Assembly (NCBI GenBank): GCA_947259355.1
Contig: CAMYMF010000043.1
Span: 1-51,661 of the forward strand
DNA: 51,661 bases
Direction of reading: 5' to 3'
Source of the DNA: an uncultured Nitrospirota bacterium
GTDB lineage: Bacteria; CG2-30-53-67
The translations under genes and the position numbers were made by a program. Of this stretch, positions 41,064-49,414 are shown one piece after another. Every line of letters starts with the position of its first letter. Position 1 is the stretch's first letter. The notes beneath the pieces were generated by a model that did no database searches, was not told the origin of the DNA, and worked only from the letters and a program-made list of their open reading frames with translations.

Positions 41064-41182
41064 GGAAGCCCCCGGATGTTGCGCCCAGAAGAGGAGAGAC
41101 TCGTCCCCCGGCAGTTCGTTTACAGGTCCTGTTCCTATAACCTCGTGGGTGTTTGGTTTTGAACCGAGTTCTGTAGAAATCC

Positions 41183-42741
41183 CTAGATTTCTTCGGGTAT
41201 CATCATGATCGCGCCGCAGGGACACTCCGACGGACAGAGTCCACAACCTTTGCAATAGTCATACTTGAATTCGAAACGATTGCCTGGACCCAGTTTCCTG
41301 ATCGCATTGTCGGGACATACCCCGTAGCAGTTATCACACTCAAAACAATTCCCGCACGACAGGCAACGACGCGCCTCAAAGGTAGCATTCTCCTGATCGA
41401 TGTCCCCAATGATTTCGGCGAAGCCGGACTGGCGTCGCATCACGCTCAGCATCGGTCGAACCGTTCGCGGTGCGTCGGAGTAATACCAGGTATTGAGCAT
41501 GTCGAAAGTAACCACCTCCTGTTTGTCTGCCGGCGCGTAGGTGGCACCTCGCAGATGGGGATCATGTCTCCACCGGCAAAGACGCCCGGAGCGCCGGTCT
41601 GCATGTCGGCGCCCACCTGCACCGTGCCTTCCACGACCGCGATACCGGAAACCCCATCCATCGAGACCGTGTCGACGTTTTGGCCCAGGGCCTGCACCAC
41701 GACGTCTGCCTCTATACTTTCGAACTGGCCAGTGGGTTGCGGCCAACGTCCTTCACCGGGCACCATCTTCTCCAGAATGACCTCGTTGCCCCGGACCTCC
41801 CGGATGGCCCGCAAGCAGATCAGCGTGGCGCCCTCCTCCCGGGCTTCGTTCACTTCGAAGATGTGCGCTGGCATATGTTCTTGCGCCTCAATCGCGACGA
41901 CACTGACGTCTCTTGCGCCCAGGCGGATGGCCGTCCGTGCGACATCCATGGCGGTGTTCCCGCCCCCGTACACCACGACCCGCCCGCGCAGGCCCGTCGG
42001 CTCCTCCAGTTCCATCTTACGCAAAACACTCACGGCATCGAGCATGACCACTTTTCCCTCGACGGGGATTTCCACGCGCTTCGGTAGTTGAGCCCCCAGC
42101 GCTAAGAAGGCAGCACTGAAATTTCCCTCGTTTCCAGCGGCCAGTATATCGTCAACGGGGGAGTTGAGTTGAATGTCGACGCCCATTTCTTGAATACGGA
42201 GGATCTCGGCATTGAGTTTTTCTCGAGGCAAACGGTAACGGGGAATGCCGTACCGTAACATGCCACCGGCCTGCGGCCAGGCATCATATATGGTCACATG
42301 GTGGCCCAAACGCCGCAGATGATAGGCCGCCGCCAATCCACCCGGACCTGCACCGACAATCATCACGCGCTTGCCGGTCTCTTTGCCCGGATTCATTCGC
42401 CATTCGTGCTTGATGGCCTGATCTCCCAGGAACCGCTCAACGGCGTTGATTCCTACGGCCTCGTCCAACTGCCCCCGGTTACAGGCACTCTCGCAAGGGT
42501 GATAGCAGACGCGGCCCATGACTGCCGGAAAAGGATTGTCATCCATGATCTGGCGCCAGGCTTCCTCGTAGCGGCCCTCCTCTGCGAGGTAAAGCCACCG
42601 CTGGATGTTCTCTCCCGCAGGACAGGCGTGATTGCAGGGAGGCAGGCGGTCGACATAGAGCGGGCGCTGGGTGCGCCAGGATCCGGTTTTGTTAAGGAGA
42701 CTGCTTCCAACATCAAGCGTTATGGCAAACGGGGCCTTCAT
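41183..42741 (-). pseudogene. FAD/NAD(P) oxidoreductase with C-terminal 4Fe-4S ferredoxin domain (frame broken)
   Basis: Reads as a GltD-like iron-sulfur flavoprotein fused to a ferredoxin domain, the electron partner of the adjacent por subunits. The first frame starts at 42741 (AAGGAGGA site, 4-nt overlap with porB). It carries an N-terminal Cys cluster (CNHACPAG, CYHPCESACNRG), an FAD loop (VMIVGAGPGGLAAAYHLRRL) and an NAD loop (VVVYGGGNTAMDVARTA), up to GVFAGGDMIP at about 41560. There the frame and a conserved stretch of about 25 residues are lost. A second frame resumes with DMLNTWYYSDAPRTV and ends with CLSCGNCFECDNCYGVCPDN and CKGCGLCPSECPCGAI. This implies a deletion of roughly 70-80 nt with frameshift, or an assembly error. 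Confidence 0.82.
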
Positions 42742-43736
42742 GACTGTCCTCCTTCCGAGCCGGCCAATCGGAACTTACGGATGTTTGCGTCGGCGATGGC
42801 CTGGATCTTTGCCAGCTGCTCCGGTTTCTTGAACACATGGGCGAAGCGCCGCTGGAGCTTGAGACACTCTGCCACGTCCGTACGGCGCCGAATCTTTGTC
42901 ACGCCGACGATTTCGCCATACTCCGCCTCGAACAGCGGATAGAGACCGGATTCCACAGTGAGGCGGGCTACCTTCATCGTGTCCTGGGGCTTTGAGCCCC
43001 ACCCCAGGGGACAGGGTACGAAGATCTGTATGTAGCGGGCCCCGCGAACAGCCATGGCTTTCTGAACCTTGGCCTCCAGGTCATGAAGATCGTGCACGCT
43101 GGCCGTGGCAACATAGGGGATATTGTGGGCCATGGCGATCAGCGGCACATTTTTGCCTTGATTGAAATCCGCCCCGGGATTCTCTCCCACCGGCATGGTG
43201 GTCGCCGTGCGCGCAGCCCCTGGGGTGGCACTGGAGCGCTGCACGCCCGTGTTCATGTAAGCCTGGTTGTCATAGCATATGTAAAGCACGTCGTCGTTGC
43301 GTTCGAACATGCCCGACAAGCAGCCAAAACCGATGTCCGTGGTACCGCCGTCGCCGCCCTGGGCAATCACCCGCACCTCGTCACGGCCCTTGACGCGCAT
43401 TGCCGCCGCGATCCCTGTGGCCACCGCTGCGGCATTGCCAAACAGCGAGTGCATCCACGGAATGCGCCACGCCGACTCGGGGTAGGGTGTGGTGAATACT
43501 TCCAGACAACCGGTGGCGTTGGCCGCGATGAGTTGATTGTTGGCCGCCCGCATGGCTGCGTCGATGGCATAGCGGGCGCCGAGCGCCTCTCCGCAACCCT
43601 GGCAGGCCCGGTGGCCCGAGTCCAGGGAATTGGAGCGGTCCGGCGTTGCCTGTACGGTGCGCATCTTTTCGTCCAGCAGTCGGTTGCCAACTGTCAGGGT
43701 CCCCGTCTGATAGAATTTTACATGCTGATTGGGCAT
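42738..43736 (-). CDS. porB: Pyruvate:ferredoxin oxidoreductase, beta subunit
   Basis: 332 residues from the ATG at 43736 (GAGGGGGGGAG site). Thiamine-diphosphate subunit: GHRACQGCGEALGARYAID with cluster-type Cys, NATGCLEVFTTPYPESAW, and the TPP motif GDGGTTDIGFGCLSGMFERN followed by YDNQAYMNTGVQRSS. The NATGC and TTPYP text favours a pyruvate-type enzyme over the 2-oxoglutarate type. It catalyses reversible pyruvate + CoA + 2 oxidised ferredoxin to acetyl-CoA + CO2 + reduced ferredoxin. It lies in the order porG-porA-porB, 13 nt after porA, and overlaps the next gene by 4 nt. Confidence 0.93.
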   Translation of the reverse strand: MPNQHVKFYQTGTLTVGNRLLDEKMRTVQATPDRSNSLDSGHRACQGCGEALGARYAIDAAMRAANNQLIAANATGCLEVFTTPYPESAWRIPWMHSLFGNAAAVATGIAAAMRVKGRDEVRVIAQGGDGGTTDIGFGCLSGMFERNDDVLYICYDNQAYMNTGVQRSSATPGAARTATTMPVGENPGADFNQGKNVPLIAMAHNIPYVATASVHDLHDLEAKVQKAMAVRGARYIQIFVPCPLGWGSKPQDTMKVARLTVESGLYPLFEAEYGEIVGVTKIRRRTDVAECLKLQRRFAHVFKKPEQLAKIQAIADANIRKFRLAGSEGGQS

Positions 43737-43749
43737 CTCGCTCCCCCCC

Positions 43750-45006
43750 TCAGATGGTATTGGCGGCATCGACGATGCCGATGTCGCTCAGGATGTTCTC
43801 GGCAATCGATCCGGAGCGGCGCATGCTCGCCTCGCGTTCCAGCTCTCGTTTGACGATATCCTTGTTCAGATCGAGGAAGTGTAAATCCTCGAGCCTGTCC
43901 TGAGTCGCCTCTGTGAAGAGGCGGTGGAGCGAGGCTTGTGTAATCGGTCGACCGCCGAGACCACCGATCACCGAATAGACGGGTGTCGAAAGCTCGCTCA
44001 GTGCCATGCGCACGTTGTTCGATACGATGCCGCCCAAGCCGACGGCGAGGCATTTTTCGAAGACGACCACCCGCTTTGCTTTGCCAAGAGCACTGCGCAG
44101 CGCTGCCGCCGGAAAGGGACGAAAGGAGCGGAGCGTCAGCGCGCCGATGGCCACGCCGTCCTCGCGCATCCTGTCGATGACCTCCTGCATGGTACCGATG
44201 ACGGAACCGAGCGTGACCACAATGGTCTCCGCGTCGTCGAGGCGATACTCCGATATCAGCCCGCCCGAGTCCCGCCCGAAGATCGCCTTGAACTCTTTGG
44301 CGACCTGGGGGATCAACTCCAGCGCCTGCATCTGTTTATGGTGCTCCAGGTAGCGCACCTCGGTGAAGGCCTCCGGGCCGACCATGGCCCCGATGGACTT
44401 GGGATTCGCCGGGTCGAGAACCTGGCGGGGCTCGAAGGATGGCAGAAATTTGTCGACCTGCTTCTGATCCGGTATATCGACGCGCTCGTAGGCATGGGTC
44501 AGGATGAACCCATCCATGCAGACCATCACGGGAAGGCTCAAAGCTTCCGCGATGCGAAAGGCCTGGATGTGTACATCAATGGCCTGCTGATTCGATTCTA
44601 CGAACAGCTGGAGCCAGCCGGCATCGCGCATCGACATGGAGTCGCTCTGATCGTTCCAGATGTTGATGGGGGCCCCGATGGCCCGATTGCCCACCGTCAT
44701 GACAATGGGCAGACCCAGCCCTGAGGCGTTGTAGACCGCCTCCGCCATAAACAGAATTCCCTGACTGGCGGTGGCTGTGTAGGTGCGCGCCCCGGCTGCC
44801 GAGGAACCGATGGCCACGCTCAGCGCGGCAAATTCGGACTCCACATTAATAAACTCGCAGCCTGACAGCTTACCGCTTTTGACCAGAAATCCGAGGTCTT
44901 CCACAATGTGTGTCTGAGGCGTAATGGGGTAGGCACAAATCACTTCCGGTCTGCAGAGCGCCACCGCTTCGGCGACCGCATGGGAGCCTTCGATCTGTTT
45001 GAGCAT
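43750..45006 (-). CDS. porA: Pyruvate:ferredoxin oxidoreductase, alpha subunit
   Basis: 418 residues. The pyrimidine-binding and core domains are recognised by MLKQIEGSHAVAEAVALCRP, ICAYPITPQTHIVEDL, FINVESEFAALSVAIGSSAA and TYTATASQGILFMAEAVYNA. GNRAIGAPINIWNDQSDSM is the family's cofactor-proximal loop. The C-terminal domain includes VVTLGSVIGTMQEVIDRM and GLGGRPIT. It forms the catalytic heterodimer with porB. Start 14 nt after porG, with AGGAGG upstream. Confidence 0.94.
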   Translation of the reverse strand: MLKQIEGSHAVAEAVALCRPEVICAYPITPQTHIVEDLGFLVKSGKLSGCEFINVESEFAALSVAIGSSAAGARTYTATASQGILFMAEAVYNASGLGLPIVMTVGNRAIGAPINIWNDQSDSMSMRDAGWLQLFVESNQQAIDVHIQAFRIAEALSLPVMVCMDGFILTHAYERVDIPDQKQVDKFLPSFEPRQVLDPANPKSIGAMVGPEAFTEVRYLEHHKQMQALELIPQVAKEFKAIFGRDSGGLISEYRLDDAETIVVTLGSVIGTMQEVIDRMREDGVAIGALTLRSFRPFPAAALRSALGKAKRVVVFEKCLAVGLGGIVSNNVRMALSELSTPVYSVIGGLGGRPITQASLHRLFTEATQDRLEDLHFLDLNKDIVKRELEREASMRRSGSIAENILSDIGIVDAANTI

Positions 45007-45020
45007 CTGCGCATCCTCCT

Positions 45021-45581
45021 TCAGTGGGTTTGGGCGCTTTCATAGGCCGCCTCGGCGGCATTGATGTTGGCCTCTCCTATCTTGCCGGGAAACTTCGTCT
45101 CAATGGCCTTTGCCACGGACTCCATCTTAATTACCCCGGTGACAGCGGCCAAGGCCCCCAGTAATGCTGCGTTGGGAACCGGGCGTTTCACGAATTTGAG
45201 CGCCAGTTCTGTGGCGGGAACACAACGTACATGTCCTGGAGGCAACCCCTTGACGGCCTCTGTAATGCCAAGCTCTTCGATGGTCCGTCCTGTGTTCACC
45301 AACACGTATCCCGTTGCCGACAGCCCTGCAAACACGTCTATGGCTGAAAAAAGGGTCGGGTCCTGAATGATCAGTGTGTCCGGTTCCAGCACGGGTTCGC
45401 GCAGCCGGACCTCTTTGTCGTCGATTCGGCAAAACGCGACCACCGGGGCGCCCATCCGCTCTGAGCCAAAACTCGGTACCGCTTGGGCGTGTTTGTCCTC
45501 CAGAAAGGCCGCCACCGAAAGCATCTCCGCCGCCGACACGACTCCCTGTCCACCCCGTCCGTGAATTCGAACTTGAAACAT
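45021..45581 (-). CDS. porG: Pyruvate:ferredoxin oxidoreductase, gamma subunit
   Basis: 186 residues from the ATG at 45581 (TGGAGG site; an upstream extension has none). The gamma domain is recognised by MFQVRIHGRGGQGVVSAAEM, QAVPSFGSERMGAPVVAFCR and the later LPPGHVRCVPATELALKF. It is the first gene of a four-gene run (gamma, alpha, beta, FAD/4Fe-4S). A separate small delta ferredoxin is absent; the C-terminal ferredoxin domain of the FAD protein probably replaces it. The conserved 40-bp element lies about 580 nt upstream. Confidence 0.93.
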   Translation of the reverse strand: MFQVRIHGRGGQGVVSAAEMLSVAAFLEDKHAQAVPSFGSERMGAPVVAFCRIDDKEVRLREPVLEPDTLIIQDPTLFSAIDVFAGLSATGYVLVNTGRTIEELGITEAVKGLPPGHVRCVPATELALKFVKRPVPNAALLGALAAVTGVIKMESVAKAIETKFPGKIGEANINAAEAAYESAQTH

Positions 45582-46133
45582 CGCTGAATACCTCCATATA
45601 GACGCCGACAGGGCCGCGGTGCGGATCACCAATGAGCCACTCGGCCAAACCGGTATTGGCGAAAAGCCTCATCGCAGTCGCGCCCGGCGCAAGACAACAC
45701 ACCGTTTGAATCTCTTTCTATTTCTATCCACCCGCCAGCGAGCGGCGAAGTCACCGCCATTCAAAGCCGGAAGGACGCGCATCGGCGCAAACACATCAGA
45801 CGACAGGATCGGTTTTTCCAGCAGGGTGGGGAAGCTCCTTGTTGCTGCCATTCTAGCGCGTAAGTCGAATCTAGTGGCACAAAAACCGGCACCTAATGAC
45901 AGCAAGAAGCGGTCAAGTTTTCAAATTCGGCTGCAAAGGCGCTCAAAGTCTCGCAAAGTTGAGAAGCCTTTTAAACAGCTACGGTACGGGTAGGCTTTCC
46001 GCTCCGGCCGTTCTTCAAACGCTTCTATGCTCCGCTGCCTGGGCGCCCGTAGTTTACCCCTCAGCCCAATGTGATGCGGAGATGACATAAAGCTTGTTGT
46101 TAGACTCAGCATGGATTGACGATTGTAGCGAAT

Positions 46134-46197
46134 ATAATACACGTGATTCTGCTTGGAAAGTCGAATAATTCTGATTCTCGTGTAAGAAAATCTCTTA
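46134..46197 (-). promoter_or_regulatory. Conserved 40-bp element and candidate promoter upstream of por (copy B)
   Basis: 46158-46197 matches 6201-6240 at 37/40. TAAGA-N5-TCTTA is kept, though the outer bases of the copy A palindrome are not. On the minus strand TATTAT (46134-46139) sits at the same offset as CATTAG in copy A and fits a -10 box. Confidence 0.6.
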
Positions 46198-46221
46198 GGG
46201 GTTGAGCCTACGGTAGGAGTT

Positions 46222-46261
46222 ACAGATCCATGGTTTCTTCGACGGCAACCATGGGGTCTGT
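46222..46261. repeat. Inverted repeat upstream of the por control region
   Basis: CCATGGTT and AACCATGG pair perfectly across 11 nt, and flanking ACAGA/TCTGT extends the stem with small bulges. No T-run follows on either strand. It may separate the two divergent transcription units. Confidence 0.5.
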
Positions 46262-46499
46262 CAAGTCCGCAGGTTGTCAAACCAGACACCGATCCAACCA
46301 ACAGCAGCCAATAAGAGGGCATGCTTAACCCGAATATGCCGGCGGATCCCGCATGCACGCACGGTGCTGCCGTGTGGCGTCGGAGGCCATGTTGCCCGAG
46401 CGCCTCGTTCGATTGACAGAAGAGTGCGCGGGAGCAATAATCAGATCAAATTGGAGGACGCCCTCAGAACCAAGGAAGTGCATCAGAGGGAGGTGGGTT

Positions 46500-46805
46500 A
46501 TGAGGATGCTGCTGAACATCACTTTTCCTGTGAACGAGTTCAACCGAGCCGTCAAAGACGGCAGCGTCGGGCAGAAAATAAAGGCGATTCTGGAGCAGAG
46601 CAAGCCGGAAGCCGTCTATTTTACCGAGCAATTCGGCCAGCGTGCAGCCGTGGCGATCGTCAATGTGGAGCAGCCATCACAGGTCCCCGCATTTGCCGAG
46701 CCGTGGTTTCTGCAGTTCAACGCGAGCGTCGAGTTTCGTATTGCCATGACGCCGGCCGATCTGGAAGAATCGCATTTGGAAGAGCTCGGCAGGAAATGCG
46801 CTTAG
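46500..46805 (+). CDS. Small conserved hypothetical protein
   Basis: 101 residues from the ATG at 46500, behind GAGGGAGGTGGG. It begins MRMLLNITFPVNEFNRAV and includes KIKAILEQSKPEAVYFTEQF, VAIVNVEQPSQVPAFAEPWF and a final helix. This pattern fits a conserved family of about 100-residue proteins, probably a dimeric alpha/beta barrel, that databases often call panthothenate synthetase without evidence. No signal peptide or cofactor motif. The function is unknown. The next small gene is 112 nt downstream on the same strand. Confidence 0.8.
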   Translation: MRMLLNITFPVNEFNRAVKDGSVGQKIKAILEQSKPEAVYFTEQFGQRAAVAIVNVEQPSQVPAFAEPWFLQFNASVEFRIAMTPADLEESHLEELGRKCA

Positions 46806-46917
46806 CGCTGACCGGGGCGGGATAAAAGCTCTCTGCGTAAGCGGATGCGAAGTGGAGCGCTGAGAATCGCTCTCATTTGAATATGGGAGAAAGAGAGGGG
46901 GCAAAAAGGAGTCTCAA

Positions 46918-47112
46918 ATGGCACGCAAATATATCGACTGCAGGGATTACCCGGGTCCTGTGAAGTGCACCGTGGCGCTCTCTGCAGACACGGAAGAAGA
47001 ACTGCTGGAGGCCGTCGTGCAGCACGGCACCCAGGTCCATGGCTACTCGGACACACGAGAGTTCAGGGAGAAAATCCGCAAAGAATTCAAGGGGGGAAGG
47101 CCCGCAAACTAA
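46918..47112 (+). CDS. DUF1059 domain protein
   Basis: 64 residues, typical length. The sequence MARKYIDCRDYPGPVKCTVA, followed by ADTEEELLEAVVQHGTQVHG and a short basic end, is the DUF1059 pattern, with conserved Cys at about positions 8 and 17. AAAGGAG lies 6 nt before the ATG. Function unknown; members are small cytoplasmic proteins of two strands and a helix. Confidence 0.9.
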   Translation: MARKYIDCRDYPGPVKCTVALSADTEEELLEAVVQHGTQVHGYSDTREFREKIRKEFKGGRPAN

Positions 47113-47140
47113 GCCCTGCTAGGAGACCGATGGTGGGAGC

Positions 47141-47169
47141 AAACGCCCTCTGCCAATCGGGGGGCGTTT
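47141..47169 (+). terminator. Hairpin after the DUF1059 gene
   Basis: AAACGCCC pairs with GGGCGTTT across 13 nt, followed by a weak T/A stretch. The rest of the 47113-47438 gap (326 bases) shows no supportable gene. Confidence 0.6.
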
Positions 47170-47438
47170 AACTTATCTGCAGAGCCGTGGGCCATCCGAC
47201 AGCCCTTGTCTCGTGACAGGGACCCGGGGGGTTCAGCAGAAATTTCGGAAACCGATCCTCCGGTTGTTACAAAGGCCGACAGCTGTTTTGGATTGTTTCC
47301 ATCAGATCGTGGGGCCTACCTCTTGAGAGAACGGCAGAGTTGCGGTGGCGTAACGCACTTTGGCAAATCTCCGGACGAAATGTGTGTGGGTTGTGTTTGT
47401 TATACCGATGCATTCAAACGAGCGGAAGGAGGCAAGGG

Positions 47439-48560
47439 ATGGCTACATTGTTTGAACAAACAGCGATCAACGGGATGACACTCGCCAACAGAATGGTTCG
47501 CTCTGCCACCTGGGAGGGCATGTGCGAGGAGAGCGGACGACCCACGCAGCGGCTGATCGATTACTACCGAACCCTCGCGCAGGGGGGCGTTGGCCTCATT
47601 ATTTCAGGGTATGCTTTCGTCCGTCCGGATGGAAAGCAGCTGCCGGGGAAGATGGGCATTCACACTGATGGTTTTTCAAATGCATACAAAAGCCTCTTCA
47701 AAACCGTCCACGACGCTGGAGGCAAGATAGCGGTGCAGCTCGTCCATGCCGGTGGCCAGACCGACTCCCAGAATGCCGGGCGCCGTCCCTTGGCCCCCTC
47801 GGCCGTCAAGGTAGATCAATTTCCTGAGTTACCCGAAGAACTCAGCCAAGATGAAATCGGAGAAATCATTGCCGCCTTTGCGGCTGCCGCCAGACGGGCC
47901 AAAGAGTGGGGTGCCGACGCCGTGCAGCTGCACGGCGCCCATGGCTACCTGATCAGCCAGTTTCTCTCTCCCCTGACCAATCGCCGCACGGACGAATACG
48001 GTGGAGCGATCGAAAACCGCAGCCGCTTTCTGCGGGAAGTCTATGGCCAGGTGCGCGACGCTGTCGGTGCCGAATATCCCGTCCTCATCAAACTGAATGC
48101 CGCGGACAATCTGGAAGGCGGTCTTTATGCTGAAGACGGGCTCTACGCGGCACGGACACTGGCCGACGCCGGCATCGATGCCATCGAGGTTTCCACCGGA
48201 ACGCCCGCTTCCGGAGAAGAAGGTCCGGCTCGCACGAAGATCAACACCCCGGATAAGGAGGCGTACAACCTGGCGTTGGCCAGGCACATCAAGGAAGCGG
48301 TGCCGTGCCCAGTAATGGTGGTGGGGGGATTCCGCTCATACGAAGTCTCGGAACGAACCATCCGGGATGAAGGCCTCGATTATGTTGCCCTGTCGAGGCC
48401 TCTGATTCGGGAATCGGACCTTCCCAACCGCTGGCTGCGGGGTGAGCGCAGTCGGGCGAAATGCATCTCGTGTAATGGCTGCTTCAAACCAGGGCTCAAG
48501 GAGGGCGGCATTTATTGTGTGGTGGAAAAGAAGGAACGTGAAAAGGCAACCAAGGAGTGA
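47439..48560 (+). CDS. NADH:flavin oxidoreductase, old yellow enzyme family
   Basis: 373 residues from the ATG at 47439 (GGAAGGAGG site). FMN-binding TIM barrel: N-terminal LANRMVRSATWEGMCEESG, AVQLVHAGGQTDS, the substrate His pair and loop in AVQLHGAHGYLISQFLSP, LTNRRTDEYGG, and the phosphate-binding end VMVVGGFRSYEV / DYVALSRPLIRESDL. The C-terminus has a short Cys-rich tail (KCISCNGCFKPG), resembling the cluster-binding tail of the multidomain 2,4-dienoyl-CoA reductase branch, but no FAD domain follows. It likely reduces an alpha,beta-unsaturated carbonyl; substrate unknown. Rhodanese gene starts 3 nt later, so the two form an operon. Confidence 0.92.
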   Translation: MATLFEQTAINGMTLANRMVRSATWEGMCEESGRPTQRLIDYYRTLAQGGVGLIISGYAFVRPDGKQLPGKMGIHTDGFSNAYKSLFKTVHDAGGKIAVQLVHAGGQTDSQNAGRRPLAPSAVKVDQFPELPEELSQDEIGEIIAAFAAAARRAKEWGADAVQLHGAHGYLISQFLSPLTNRRTDEYGGAIENRSRFLREVYGQVRDAVGAEYPVLIKLNAADNLEGGLYAEDGLYAARTLADAGIDAIEVSTGTPASGEEGPARTKINTPDKEAYNLALARHIKEAVPCPVMVVGGFRSYEVSERTIRDEGLDYVALSRPLIRESDLPNRWLRGERSRAKCISCNGCFKPGLKEGGIYCVVEKKEREKATKE

Positions 48561-48563
48561 CAC

Positions 48564-49022
48564 GTGCAGTTTCTCGAATGCATGAGAACCCACATGATGC
48601 GTCACAGCTTGTTTATCGTCACCTTGCTGCTGGTCTTCCTCTGCGTGCTTCGCTCGGAGGCATCGCAGAGGTCGCCCAAGCACATCACGCCTGAGCAGCT
48701 TTTTCAACTGATCCATGTCGGGGCGCCGCCGCCGATCGTGGATGTACGATCGGCCGCTGAGTATAAGCGGGGCCACGTCCCCGCGGCCCTCCACATACCG
48801 TTCTGGCGCATTCTTGGTAACACCGCACAGCTTGCCACTTACAAAGACCAACCCATCGTTGTCTACTGCGAGCATGGTCCCCGGGCGGCTCTTGCCAAAG
48901 CTGCCCTGCGCCTGTCAGGATTCAGCAAAATACTCTATCTCCAAGGGCATCTGCGCGCCTGGAGAGAAGCGGGCCTGCCACTGGTTCGTGGGCCGTTTCA
49001 TCCGCCCTCTCCGAGCCCCTGA
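48564..49022 (+). CDS. Exported rhodanese-domain protein
   Basis: 152 residues from the GTG at 48564, behind AAGGAGTG; internal ATGs give shorter versions. A signal peptide or anchor lies at about 13-33 (LFIVTLLLVFLCVLRSEA). The single rhodanese domain includes PPIVDVRSAAEYKRGHVPAA and the active-site loop VVYCEHGPRA, whose Cys would carry a persulfide. It acts outside the cytoplasm, probably in sulfur transfer or thiol metabolism. Coupled to the OYE-family oxidoreductase. Confidence 0.88.
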   Translation: MQFLECMRTHMMRHSLFIVTLLLVFLCVLRSEASQRSPKHITPEQLFQLIHVGAPPPIVDVRSAAEYKRGHVPAALHIPFWRILGNTAQLATYKDQPIVVYCEHGPRAALAKAALRLSGFSKILYLQGHLRAWREAGLPLVRGPFHPPSPSP

Positions 49023-49169
49023 GCGAGCCTCTCTGCGCTGAGATGGTGGTTCGAGGTGGGCCGTGGCCAGCCGGACAGCGAATCTAGGCTAAGGTCAGAC
49101 GCCAAATTTCCTCATTTTATCCAGTAATTCCGCCAGAATCAACGTTTTAAGACGATTTTTGCTGTATCG

Positions 49170-49178
49170 TGTTATACT
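49170..49178 (+). promoter_or_regulatory. Extended -10 promoter of the riboswitch transcript
   Basis: TG at 49171 onward in GTGTTATACT: an extended -10 (TG-T-TATACT, box 49173-49178). No good -35. Transcription would begin near 49185, just before the candidate GEMM RNA. Confidence 0.6.
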
Positions 49179-49196
49179 GGAGATACAAATAGATAG

Positions 49197-49284
49197 ATCG
49201 CACCAATAGAAAAGCAAATCCCGGGCAACCGGGTGGCGCAAGACCGCCTGTCCCTGATGAGCGGGGATCGAGAGGTTGTCCAAG
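49197..49284 (+). ncRNA. Candidate GEMM-I cyclic-dinucleotide riboswitch
   Basis: The leader of the HD-GYP gene follows the GEMM-I plan. GCAAA (49214-49218) is followed by stem P2, CCCGG with a GNRA loop GCAA and CCGGG (49220-49233). TGGCGCAA (49234-49241), matching the conserved GACGCAA, comes next, then a second stem closed by TCCC/GGGGA, and GGTTGTC, which can pair with GCAA. The base before GCAAA is A; c-di-GMP types have G there and the cGAMP-responsive Geobacter subtype has A. The position that usually holds the ligand-contacting C near the 3' end is not clearly conserved, which lowers confidence. Confidence 0.5.
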
Positions 49285-49304
49285 TGAGAATGCAAACGCC
49301 TGGT

Positions 49305-49343
49305 CTGGCCCCCTCGTGGTTCGCGGGCTTTTTGGGGGTCCAG
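49305..49343 (+). terminator. Possible expression platform after the GEMM candidate
   Basis: CCC.CG / CG.GGG hairpin (49311-49327) followed by C and TTTTT (49329-49333) could terminate. The same C-run can instead pair as CTGG.CCCC (49305-49313) with GGGG.CCAG (49335-49343). The two structures are mutually exclusive, as expected for a transcriptional switch. Confidence 0.4.
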
Positions 49344-49414
49344 CGCTACGGGACCAATTCGACCTTCCTTCAGAACAGAGGAACGCTACTTTTCTCTCCG
49401 GCGGGACAGAGATC

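Larger units (their letters stand above)
45582..46499. other. 920-base gap upstream of the por operon
   Basis: No supportable gene on either strand; the frames of 60-145 codons lack ribosome sites and family resemblance. It contains the second copy of the 40-bp element (46158-46197) and a hairpin (46222-46261). If transcription starts near 46127, the por mRNA has a leader of about 545 nt, long enough for an unrecognised regulatory RNA or small gene. Confidence 0.45.

Noticed and set aside
45868-45890. Sigma54-like TGGCAC text upstream of por, and AAGTCGAAT nearby
   Set aside because: The -12 GC is not at the required 10-nt spacing on either strand, and only 9 bases match the 40-bp element.
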